The translations under genes and the position numbers were made by a program. Positions 1-6,410 of a DNA stretch of 10,274 bases are shown piece by piece. Each line of letters begins with the position of its first letter. The first letter of the stretch is position 1. The stretch comes from Rhodospirillaceae bacterium TMED167. Lineage in GTDB: Bacteria > Pseudomonadota > Alphaproteobacteria > Rhodospirillales_A > UBA2165. The stretch lies in NCBI GenBank assembly GCA_002170915.1, contig NHHQ01000033.1:9284-19557 (forward strand). Reading direction: 5' to 3'. The notes beneath the pieces are model-generated. The model had not been told where the DNA came from. It made no database searches and saw only the letters and a program-made list of their open reading frames with translations.

Positions 1-3000
1 AAGCACGGTGCGATGGCAGGCACATCACCAAATGGGGGGGTGCTCGCCCTGGCGGGAGATGATCACGGCGCCAATTCATCGACCACCGCGCATCAATCGG
101 AACAAGCCTTTGTTGCGGCGATGATTCCGGTCTTTTATCCGGCGTCTGTTCAAGAATACCTGGACTATGGTCTTCACGGATTTGTCGCGTCTCGCTTCTC
201 CGGTGCATGGATCGGTATCAAATGCGTCGGTGACGTGATCGAAGGTGCCGCGAACGTGGACCTGGACCCGGACCGGTTCCAGCCAGTGCTGCCCGCGTTT
301 GCGCTGCCGGAGGACGGGGTTCATATCCGCTGGCCTGACGGCCCGCCTGCTCAAGAAAAACGCCTGATCTCAGTTAAACTGAAAGCCGTTCAGGCCTATG
401 TGCAGGCAAATCGCCTTGATCGGGTCAGCCATGATACGGATAAAAAGCGTCTGGGAGTCGTCGCTGCCGGCAAAGCTTGGCTCGACGTGTGTCAGGCGTT
501 TGAAGAGCTTGGGCTTGATGAGGACGCGCGCCGGGCGCTTGGAATTGGGGTCTTCAAATTGGCCATGATATGGCCCGTGGAGCCGACCGCTTTGAGAGAC
601 TGGGCAGGCGGCTTTGACGAAATCCTGGTGGTGGAGGAAAAACGCGGTTTTGTTGAAGAGCAGTTGGCTCGAATTATGTATGATTTGCCAGATGCGCGCC
701 GGCCGAGACTGGTGGGCAAAACGGATGCCACCGGTAACCAATTGCTGCCGGAATTTGGAGAGCTTTCCGGCACGCGCGTGGCCCAGGTGATCGCGGGCCG
801 GTTTCTGGATGAAGACGAAGGAAGCTGTCTCGCATCAGGCGTTGCCCGGCTCAATGCGCGGACGGACTCGTCAAATTTACCGGCCGCTCCGCCAGAGCGC
901 ACCTATTGGTTTTGCGCGGGCTGTCCGCACAACAGTTCGACTAAAGTGCCGGAGGGCAGCCGCGCGCTCGCCGGCATCGGCTGTCATACCATGGCTGTAT
1001 TCATGGACCGAAAAACGGAAACCTACACGCATATGGGCGGGGAAGGCGGCACGTGGATCGGTCAGGCGCCCTTCACCTCTGAAAAGCACATCTTCCAAAA
1101 TATCGGCGACGGGACTTATTTTCATTCCGGCCTGATGGCGATCCGGGCCGCCGTCGCGTCTGGCGTCAACATCACCTATAAAATTCTCTATAACGACGCG
1201 GTCGCCCTCACTGGCGGCCAGCCAATGGATGGGGACCTATCGCCCTGGACAATTTCGCGCCAACTGTGGGCCGAAGGGATCCGGCGTATTGCCGTTGTGA
1301 CCGACGAGCCCGATAAATATCCCAGCCAGACGGGCTGGGCGCCCATGGTAGAAATTCATCACCGCAAGGAACTTGAAGCCCTGCAACTGGAGTTCCGGGA
1401 AGAAGCGGGCGTCACCGCCATCATTTACGACCAAACCTGTGCGGCAGAAAAACGCCGGCGACGAAAACGCAATCAGTTCCCAGATCCGCCCAAGCGGATG
1501 TTCATTAATGACGCGGTGTGTGAAGGTTGCGGCGACTGTAATGCGCGATCTAATTGTGTCGCAGTTCAGCCCCTGGATACGGAACTTGGACGCAAAAGGC
1601 GCATTGATCAGTCTTCCTGTAATAAGGATTACAGCTGCGCGGACGGGTTCTGTCCAAGTTTCGTGACTGTCCATGGGGGCGCACCGAGACGCGCCGAGCC
1701 CGCCAAGTGCACGGAGACCGACCCTGCCGATGGGCTGGCGCTCCCGGTGCGAAATTGCGCCGGCCAAAGTTATAACATTCTATTGACCGGCATCGGTGGA
1801 ACCGGTGTCATCACCGCGGGAGCCTTATTGGGAACCGCGGCGAGCATTGAAGGCATGGCGTGTTCCGTTTTAGATCAAACGGGGCTCTCCCAAAAGAACG
1901 GTGCCGTGATGAGCCATGTCCGATTGTCGGATGATCCCGATCAAGTTTTTGGCACCCGGATCGGCACAGGAATGGCCGACCTCGTTCTTGGGTTTGACAT
2001 GGTCGTGGCGGCGGGCGGAGCCGCCGTCAATACTATGAGCGGTGAGCGGACAACGGCCCTGATCAATGATCACTTGGTGCCGTTGGCGGCATTTGCCGAA
2101 CGTCCGGATATGCCGCTCTCGGCGGCGGACTACACGGATGTTATCCGGGCGCGGATCGGGACGGATCGCACCCGTTTTATCAACGCGACGCACTTGGCCA
2201 CCCAGCTGATGGGGGACAGCATCACGTCGAATATTTTCATGATGGGATATGCGTTCCAGAAGGGGCTTATCCCGCTTAGCCTGAAGTCGATCCAGAAATC
2301 GATTGATCTAAACGGTGTCTCAGTGGCGAGCAACCAGCGCGCCTTTTCCTGGGGCCGAGCGGCTGCTGCTAACCTTGATTATGTGGCTGGCCTCGCCGGT
2401 GGAACGGATGATCTGGCGGGGAATGCGGCGTTTGATTTAGACGGGTTTATCAGAGCCAAAACAGCTGATTTGGCAGCGTATCAAAACCCGGCTTACGGGG
2501 ACCGCTACCGGCGCCGGGTGGCGGACGTGCGTGTTGCGGAACAAGCTGCTGGTGGCGGTGCGCGTGCGCTCGAAGAAGCCGTGGCGCGGGGGCTCTATAA
2601 ACTGATGGCCTACAAGGACGAATATGAGGTCGCCCGGCTCTACAGCACGCCGACGTTTAAAGAAAAACTGGCGGCTCAGTTTGATGGCGATTACCGCATT
2701 GCCTTTAACCTTGCACCGCCCTTGTTCGCCAGCACTGATCCGGTCACCGGCAATCCCCGGAAGTCGGAATTCAGCGGGCGCTGGATGGTGTCAGCTTTGG
2801 CTGCGTTATCCCGCCTAAAGTTCCTGCGCGGATCAGTCCTGGATGTCTTCGGGTACCACCCGGACCGACGGGAAGAACGTAAATTATTGGCAGACTATGA
2901 GATCCTCATCAGCACGTTGCTTCAGGAGTTGACGGCTGAAAATGTCCAGATGGCGGCCGAGATTGCGGCATTGGTGATGGCTGTTCGCGGCTACGGCCAT

Positions 3001-3090
3001 GTAAAACGGCGTGCCCTCGGTGAGGTCGAGGAAAAGATTAGCGCCGCGTTGGAACAGTACCGAAACGGCGCTGCCCAATTGGCGGCATAA
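1..3090 (+). CDS. Fused indolepyruvate ferredoxin oxidoreductase, 5'-partial
   Basis: The family oxidatively decarboxylates aryl-pyruvates (indolepyruvate, phenylpyruvate) with CoA and ferredoxin to give aryl-acetyl-CoA, in the cytoplasm. The frame is open from base 1 (KHGAMAGTSPNGG), and the residues before the first ATG at 13 still match the family, so that ATG is internal. Roughly 120-130 N-terminal residues are missing compared with the usual ~1150. Counting from base 1: pyrimidine-domain end and linker about 10-270; TPP-binding domain about 300-470 with FCAGCPHN and the GDGT motif at 369-372, followed by YNDAVALTGGQ; a cysteine-rich Fe-S region with Cys 507, 510, 513, 519, 540, 546 and 551; a gamma-type catalytic domain beginning with GIGGTG at 597-602; and a C-terminal DUF6537-like region about 790-1010. 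It ends in TAA, convergent with the hydrolase at 3150. All domains look intact. Preference for indolepyruvate over other aryl-pyruvates cannot be read from sequence. Confidence 0.95.
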   Translation, partial: KHGAMAGTSPNGGVLALAGDDHGANSSTTAHQSEQAFVAAMIPVFYPASVQEYLDYGLHGFVASRFSGAWIGIKCVGDVIEGAANVDLDPDRFQPVLPAFALPEDGVHIRWPDGPPAQEKRLISVKLKAVQAYVQANRLDRVSHDTDKKRLGVVAAGKAWLDVCQAFEELGLDEDARRALGIGVFKLAMIWPVEPTALRDWAGGFDEILVVEEKRGFVEEQLARIMYDLPDARRPRLVGKTDATGNQLLPEFGELSGTRVAQVIAGRFLDEDEGSCLASGVARLNARTDSSNLPAAPPERTYWFCAGCPHNSSTKVPEGSRALAGIGCHTMAVFMDRKTETYTHMGGEGGTWIGQAPFTSEKHIFQNIGDGTYFHSGLMAIRAAVASGVNITYKILYNDAVALTGGQPMDGDLSPWTISRQLWAEGIRRIAVVTDEPDKYPSQTGWAPMVEIHHRKELEALQLEFREEAGVTAIIYDQTCAAEKRRRRKRNQFPDPPKRMFINDAVCEGCGDCNARSNCVAVQPLDTELGRKRRIDQSSCNKDYSCADGFCPSFVTVHGGAPRRAEPAKCTETDPADGLALPVRNCAGQSYNILLTGIGGTGVITAGALLGTAASIEGMACSVLDQTGLSQKNGAVMSHVRLSDDPDQVFGTRIGTGMADLVLGFDMVVAAGGAAVNTMSGERTTALINDHLVPLAAFAERPDMPLSAADYTDVIRARIGTDRTRFINATHLATQLMGDSITSNIFMMGYAFQKGLIPLSLKSIQKSIDLNGVSVASNQRAFSWGRAAAANLDYVAGLAGGTDDLAGNAAFDLDGFIRAKTADLAAYQNPAYGDRYRRRVADVRVAEQAAGGGARALEEAVARGLYKLMAYKDEYEVARLYSTPTFKEKLAAQFDGDYRIAFNLAPPLFASTDPVTGNPRKSEFSGRWMVSALAALSRLKFLRGSVLDVFGYHPDRREERKLLADYEILISTLLQELTAENVQMAAEIAALVMAVRGYGHVKRRALGEVEEKISAALEQYRNGAAQLAA

Positions 3091-3120
3091 CAAAGCTGCC
3101 CTGTTTATTTCAGTAGCCCA

Positions 3121-3141
3121 GGAGGCTCTTTAAGGTCCTCC
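3121..3141. terminator. Weak hairpin between convergent genes
   Basis: In the 59-base gap between two convergent stop codons, GGAGG at 3121-3125 pairs with CCTCC at 3137-3141. After one C/T mismatch, two further pairs (one a T-G wobble) surround a TTTAA loop. Position and symmetry fit a shared terminator for both transcripts, but no T-run follows on either strand, so a classical intrinsic terminator is not established. Confidence 0.3.
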
Positions 3142-3149
3142 CCAGAGAC

Positions 3150-3911
3150 TTATGCGACCGCCTCAGTGAATTCGGTGACCAGCCGCCATACCGCCGCTGG
3201 ATCTTCGACATGGCAGTTGTGCCCCAGTCCCTCCAATAGAAGGGCGTCAGGATCCATTTTGCGGAGCCCTTCAAGATGTGTAACCGTATCATGTTCGCCG
3301 CATGCCAAACGGATTGGTGTCGTGTTTCTGGCACTCTCGAAAATGCCACTGGGGGGCGCGCCCACCGTGACGGTCTTTGGATCAGCAGCGAGCCTGAAGC
3401 CAGTCTCCTCTTCATAAATGGCTGGACGTAGGTCTGGAGAGGCTGGATCCACGAGCCCGGTAAGTCCGGAAACTACGAGGTAGCGGTTAATCGCTTCGGT
3501 ACAATCGTCAAACCACCGGATGGGCTTTTGCGCAAACGCGATGAGTTTTTCCCGTTCCTCATCCGGCCAGTCGCATTTGAGCCCAAAACCCAATGTGGCC
3601 GACGGTTTCAGTCCGAACATGCCGGTTGCGAGGACGATGGCGACAAGCGCCCCCATGGAATGACCAATGAGAACGGTATCCTCTTCATCCTGGATCAGGG
3701 ATGCAACGTCCGTTGCATGATGTCCCACGGCATAGACATCACTCCAGGGGGAACGCCCGTGGCCGCGGAGATCCGGTGCTATCCATCGTCCAGCACTGCT
3801 GCGTTCTATCAAATCCGACAAGCCGCGCCAGACATCTGAGGTGCATCCAAGACCATGAATCAGGACATATAACCGATCGCCAGAGCCGCCTTGGGTACAA
3901 AAAAGATCCAT
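3150..3911 (-). CDS. Alpha/beta hydrolase, 253 aa
   Basis: A cytoplasmic alpha/beta-hydrolase-fold protein of normal length for the simple MhpC/PcaD/RsbQ-like group, with no signal peptide. Visible elements are the oxyanion-hole motif HGLG at 19-22, the strand-turn PDLRGHGRS at 46-54, the nucleophile elbow GHSMG with Ser85, the acid Asp208 in GEHD, and His231 in GHNCHVEDP. The triad is complete, so it should be active as an esterase, thioesterase, lactonase or C-C hydrolase; which one cannot be told. The ATG shares its A with the TAA of the upstream CitE-like gene (TAATG), so translation is probably coupled. No strong ribosome binding site precedes it. The pairing suggests that it acts on the substrate or product of the lyase, for example hydrolysing an ester, lactone or CoA thioester; this is inference. 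Confidence 0.9.
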   Translation of the reverse strand: MDLFCTQGGSGDRLYVLIHGLGCTSDVWRGLSDLIERSSAGRWIAPDLRGHGRSPWSDVYAVGHHATDVASLIQDEEDTVLIGHSMGALVAIVLATGMFGLKPSATLGFGLKCDWPDEEREKLIAFAQKPIRWFDDCTEAINRYLVVSGLTGLVDPASPDLRPAIYEEETGFRLAADPKTVTVGAPPSGIFESARNTTPIRLACGEHDTVTHLEGLRKMDPDALLLEGLGHNCHVEDPAAVWRLVTEFTEAVA

Positions 3912-4765
3912 TACCGGCTTATCCGTTCCACGATGGCAATGGTTCGGTAGAGCCGTTCCACCACAGGCTTTTCCATGATGGTGCCGTCGATGATGGTAAA
4001 GGCCTGGTCCTGCGCTTCAAACTTGGCAATTAGGTCCTTGGCCCGCGCGGCATCCTCCTCTGATGGGGTAAATACCGCGCTGATGGCTGTCACCTGTTTG
4101 GGATGGATGGCGCATTTTCCCGTGAACCCGATCTCCCGGGCCCGTTGCGTCTCCTCCGTCACGCTGGATGGATCATCCAACCTAAAATTCGGCATATCAA
4201 GAATATCGACATTCGCCGAGGCTGCCGCGTGAACGAGCCGCTGGCGGGCATAGAGAAGCGCGTTCCAGCCGGGTTCCACGCGCAGGCCGGCCGACATGTC
4301 AAATCCGCCAAACACGATGGATTTCACCTTGTGACTGGCCTTGGCAATCTCTCGGGCATTTTCAAGCCCGTCATTTGTTTCGAGCTGCACGTGAATGCTA
4401 AGGTCGGGATGCGCCGGTCCCAAGACGTCACGAACAATCCGAACTTCTTCCGCCGATTTTACTTTGGGGATGAGGATGCCGTCCGGCACGCGCCGCTGTG
4501 CCGCGATGGCGGCGAGATCAAGCAGTCCCTCGCGCGTTCTGAGCCCATTGATGCGCAGGATGCTCTCGACCTGAGGATTGTCGTTTGCGCTGGCCAAGGT
4601 GATGGCATCCAGCCGAAGCGCGTCTTTATCTCGATCCGCCGTCGCATCTTCCAAGTCGACACAGATGACGTCGGCACCGCTCGTAATTGCTTTTGGGAAC
4701 ATCTCCGGGCGGGAGGCCGGCATATAGAGCAGGCAGCGCCGGGGAATTATGGTATCCGAATTCAT
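3911..4765 (-). CDS. CitE/HpcH-type acyl-CoA lyase or thioesterase
   Basis: A 284-residue TIM-barrel protein of the HpcH/HpaI aldolase - citrate lyase beta family. Members cleave or form C-C bonds of (hydroxy)acyl-CoAs such as malyl-CoA, beta-methylmalyl-CoA and citramalyl-CoA, or hydrolyse malyl-CoA. Visible motifs are RRCLLYMPASRPEM at 9-22, VDLEDA at 36-41, RING with Arg71, IPKVKS at 99-104, the Mg-ligand Glu129 in QLETNDGLENA, the Mg-ligand Asp156 in FGGFDMSAGLR, and GFTGKCAIHPKQ at 213-224. The usual Arg/Glu/Asp substrate- and metal-binding set is therefore intact. A GGAGGG site lies 9 bases before the ATG. It is the first gene of the minus-strand operon and overlaps the hydrolase gene by one base. 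It stands alone, without citrate-lyase alpha or gamma subunits, which argues against a true citrate lyase. The exact CoA ester is unknown. Confidence 0.92.
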   Translation of the reverse strand: MNSDTIIPRRCLLYMPASRPEMFPKAITSGADVICVDLEDATADRDKDALRLDAITLASANDNPQVESILRINGLRTREGLLDLAAIAAQRRVPDGILIPKVKSAEEVRIVRDVLGPAHPDLSIHVQLETNDGLENAREIAKASHKVKSIVFGGFDMSAGLRVEPGWNALLYARQRLVHAAASANVDILDMPNFRLDDPSSVTEETQRAREIGFTGKCAIHPKQVTAISAVFTPSEEDAARAKDLIAKFEAQDQAFTIIDGTIMEKPVVERLYRTIAIVERISR

Positions 4766-4774
4766 GTCTTTTAT

Positions 4775-4780
4775 CCCTCC
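4775..4780 (-). promoter_or_regulatory. Ribosome binding site of the CitE-like gene
   Basis: Read on the minus strand this is GGAGGG, nine bases before the ATG at 4765. It is a strong Shine-Dalgarno match that fixes the start of the lyase gene. Confidence 0.75.
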
Positions 4781-4987
4781 AAAAAACCGGTCTTGTACTT
4801 AAACCGCTGACGCGGACTTGGCCATAGGGCCGTTGTGTGCTGCCGTGTCATTTAGGCTAGGGCTGACGTCCACCTGGACATCAAACGGACAGAAAATTAT
4901 AGAGGTTCCCTGGAAATTCGCTGGAAAATAATGGTGAGGGGCTTGACCCAAATGAGATTTCAAGACCTGATACGCTACATGAGAGAT

Positions 4988-5014
4988 CAGTCAAACCAGC
5001 CAAGTTTGGGACTG
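4988..5014 (+). other. Leader inverted repeat before the hydrolase gene
   Basis: CAGT-CAAAC at 4988-4996 pairs with GTTTG-(GG)-ACTG at 5004-5014, giving nine base pairs with a two-base bulge and a seven-base loop. It ends nine bases before the purine-rich ribosome binding site at 5023-5031. As RNA it could form a leader hairpin; as DNA it could be a dyad operator. The sequence does not decide between these. Confidence 0.4.
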
Positions 5015-5022
5015 GGAAACAA

Positions 5023-5031
5023 GAGGGAGAG
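5023..5031 (+). promoter_or_regulatory. Ribosome binding site deciding the hydrolase start
   Basis: GAGGGAGAG precedes three in-frame candidate starts: TTG at 5032, ATG at 5038 and ATG at 5044. The TTG abuts the site. The ATG at 5038 is eight bases after the GGGAG core (5025-5029), the best spacing, so it is chosen. Confidence 0.65.
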
Positions 5032-5037
5032 TTGGCC

Positions 5038-6255
5038 ATGTCAATGAAGAACCTACGAACAAAAAGGGACAACCAGCAGTGGATGCTGGACCTCGCGCTC
5101 AACATGCGGGGGCGCGTGCAAAATTTTGAACGGGACGATTGGGAAACACCAAAACGCGCCCATAACTACCGGATGTTGCCGAAGATGTGGCGGCAGAAAG
5201 CGGAACATGATGAGGCCCTCGGAAAGCAGGCCCAGGCGCAAGGATTCAACGCCACGGCCACCGAACATTATGATCACGCAATTGAGGGTTACCGGATGTC
5301 ACAACATCCAATTTTTTATGACGATAATCCGGTGAAGCTTGCGACCTACGACAAGCTATGCGAAATGGTGGACCGCCGGAGCGACACGGCGCCCTATCCG
5401 ATAGAGCGGGTGGAGGTTCCCTTTGACGATGGCAAAACCATCTCGTGTCTCTTGCACCTTTTGCCAGACCGACGCAAAGCCCCCTGTGTCATTTACGTGC
5501 CGGGTATGGATCAAACCAAAGAAGCTTTTCCCAAGGTCATCAATAATCCGGCGATTGCCCGCGGCATGCATATTTTATCCATGGATGGTCCCGGCCAAGG
5601 GGGGTCGAACATCCAGAAAATTCGCGCCGTCGACGATAACTATGAGCGGGCCGGAGCAGCCGTAATCGATTACCTGCAAGGTCGCGAGGAAGTCGAGAGC
5701 GACAAAATCGGCATCTACGGTGTAAGCATGGGCAGCTACTGGTCCCTGCGGCTTGCGAGTTATGACCACCGCGCTGCCGCGATCGCGAGTGGAGTGGCCT
5801 GTTTCAATCCCAACAACACCATCTTCTCTGAATCCTCCCCGCGTTTTAAGCAGGTGTTTATGTATATGGCGGGCATGGAAGATGAAGATGAGTTTGACGC
5901 CATGGCGGAAAAAATGACGGTGAAGGGTTATGCGGATAAAATCACTTGTCCGACGCTCCTGGTGACCGGCGAGTTCGATCCGCTCTGTCCCCTTGAAGAT
6001 GCCATCGAGGTCTATGGAGACCTGACATGCCGGAAGGAAATGTGGGTAATCGAAGATCAATTCCATCCGCTCTGGGGTATTCCTAATCTAGGGGGCCTTG
6101 ATTGCCATCATTATATTGTGGATTGGCTGCAGCGTGCCTTGGTTGGTGGGGAAACCAACGATGGGCGGGTCGCTTATGTGGAGAATGGCGGAGACGGGCC
6201 GTTTGGGGACTGTGAATGGAACCCCACCGTCGGGCCCGGCCAAGCTTACTTTTAA
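5038..6255 (+). CDS. Alpha/beta hydrolase with helical N-domain (FrsA/DHPON-hydrolase type)
   Basis: A 405-residue cytoplasmic alpha/beta hydrolase. An N-terminal helical region (about 1-110, rich in charged and aromatic residues) precedes the catalytic domain, the architecture of FrsA-like esterases and of 2,6-dihydroxypseudooxynicotine hydrolase, a C-C bond hydrolase of nicotine breakdown. Counting from the ATG at 5038, the nucleophile elbow GVSMG contains Ser230, Asp314 lies in TGEFDPLCP, and His343 lies in EDQFHPLWG, so the triad is complete. The oxyanion-hole region is YVPGMDQTKE (about 152-161), and DGPGQGGS follows in the next strand-turn. The C-terminal ~30 residues (VENGGDGPFGDCEWN and onward) are a Gly-rich tail. 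It opens the plus-strand genes opposite the CitE-like operon. It may cleave a C-C bond in a 1,3-diketone-like intermediate or an ester; the substrate is not determined. Confidence 0.88.
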   Translation: MSMKNLRTKRDNQQWMLDLALNMRGRVQNFERDDWETPKRAHNYRMLPKMWRQKAEHDEALGKQAQAQGFNATATEHYDHAIEGYRMSQHPIFYDDNPVKLATYDKLCEMVDRRSDTAPYPIERVEVPFDDGKTISCLLHLLPDRRKAPCVIYVPGMDQTKEAFPKVINNPAIARGMHILSMDGPGQGGSNIQKIRAVDDNYERAGAAVIDYLQGREEVESDKIGIYGVSMGSYWSLRLASYDHRAAAIASGVACFNPNNTIFSESSPRFKQVFMYMAGMEDEDEFDAMAEKMTVKGYADKITCPTLLVTGEFDPLCPLEDAIEVYGDLTCRKEMWVIEDQFHPLWGIPNLGGLDCHHYIVDWLQRALVGGETNDGRVAYVENGGDGPFGDCEWNPTVGPGQAYF

Positions 6256-6303
6256 GCTATCTTTGGGGCAGCGGCGGCCCGGACCAGCAATAGGATGTGA
6301 CAA

Positions 6304-6320
6304 CCCGCCTATTTGGCGGG
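6304..6320. terminator. Perfect 6-bp GC hairpin after the hydrolase gene
   Basis: CCCGCC (6304-6309) and GGCGGG (6315-6320) are exact inverted repeats around a TATTT loop, 49 bases after the hydrolase stop. The position fits a terminator or attenuator separating the hydrolase from the three genes downstream. No T-tract follows on the plus strand, so rho-independent termination is doubtful; it could also be an mRNA-stabilising hairpin or a protein-binding site. Confidence 0.4.
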
Positions 6321-6347
6321 CTGCAATCTTGGCGGTAGCTCAGGATG

Positions 6348-6353
6348 GATAAT
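6348..6353 (+). promoter_or_regulatory. Possible -10 box upstream of the dehydrogenase operon
   Basis: GATAAT matches five of six bases of the sigma-70 -10 consensus and begins an A-rich, low-GC stretch (6348-6400) unlike the surrounding coding DNA. No good -35 lies at 16-18 bases; the nearest, TTGGCG at 6329, is 13 bases away. It would give a leader of roughly 50 bases before the start at 6411. Confidence 0.22.
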
Positions 6354-6400
6354 AAGGGACATACGAATAAAGGGAATAAAAAGAATAACAAACGAAATGC

Positions 6401-6407
6401 GGAGGGG
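6401..6407 (+). promoter_or_regulatory. Ribosome binding site deciding the dehydrogenase start
   Basis: GGAGGGG ends three bases before the ATG at 6411. It is the strongest Shine-Dalgarno site in the window. It favours this start over the in-frame ATG at 6345, whose 22-codon extension is Lys/Asn-rich, unlike the family, and lacks a ribosome site. Confidence 0.8.
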
Positions 6408-6410
6408 TTG

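Larger units (their letters stand above)
4766..5037. promoter_or_regulatory. Divergent intergenic control region
   Basis: This 272-base gap separates the divergent lyase and hydrolase genes and must hold the promoters of both units unless transcription enters from elsewhere. On the plus strand a TTGACC box at 4943-4948 resembles a sigma-70 -35 element; 17 bases downstream CCTGAT (4966-4971) is only a 3/6 match to a -10. On the minus strand an ATGACA-like box lies near 4845-4850 without a convincing -10. CTGGA occurs three times (4874, 4910, 4921), the last two as CTGGAAA one helical turn apart. No plausible gene is seen inside it. Confidence 0.5.

Noticed and set aside
3911..4765. True citrate lyase beta subunit
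   Set aside because: No alpha or acyl-carrier gamma subunit genes adjoin it, and stand-alone CitE-like proteins in proteobacteria usually act on other CoA esters.
4103..4810. A 235-codon open frame on the plus strand opposite the CitE-like gene
   Set aside because: It lies antisense to a gene with clear family motifs, its translation shows no recognisable domain, and no ribosome site precedes it. It is a shadow of the high-GC third-position pattern of the real gene.
6334..6400. A tRNA gene starting near the GTAGCTCAG stretch
   Set aside because: Only the D-arm-like part is present. No anticodon stem, T-arm with GTTCGA or acceptor pairing can be found downstream.
6345..6410. N-terminal extension of the dehydrogenase homologue from the ATG at 6345
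   Set aside because: The 22 extra residues are Lys/Asn-rich from an A-rich leader, do not fit the family, and lack a ribosome site, while a strong GGAGGGG site serves the ATG at 6411.
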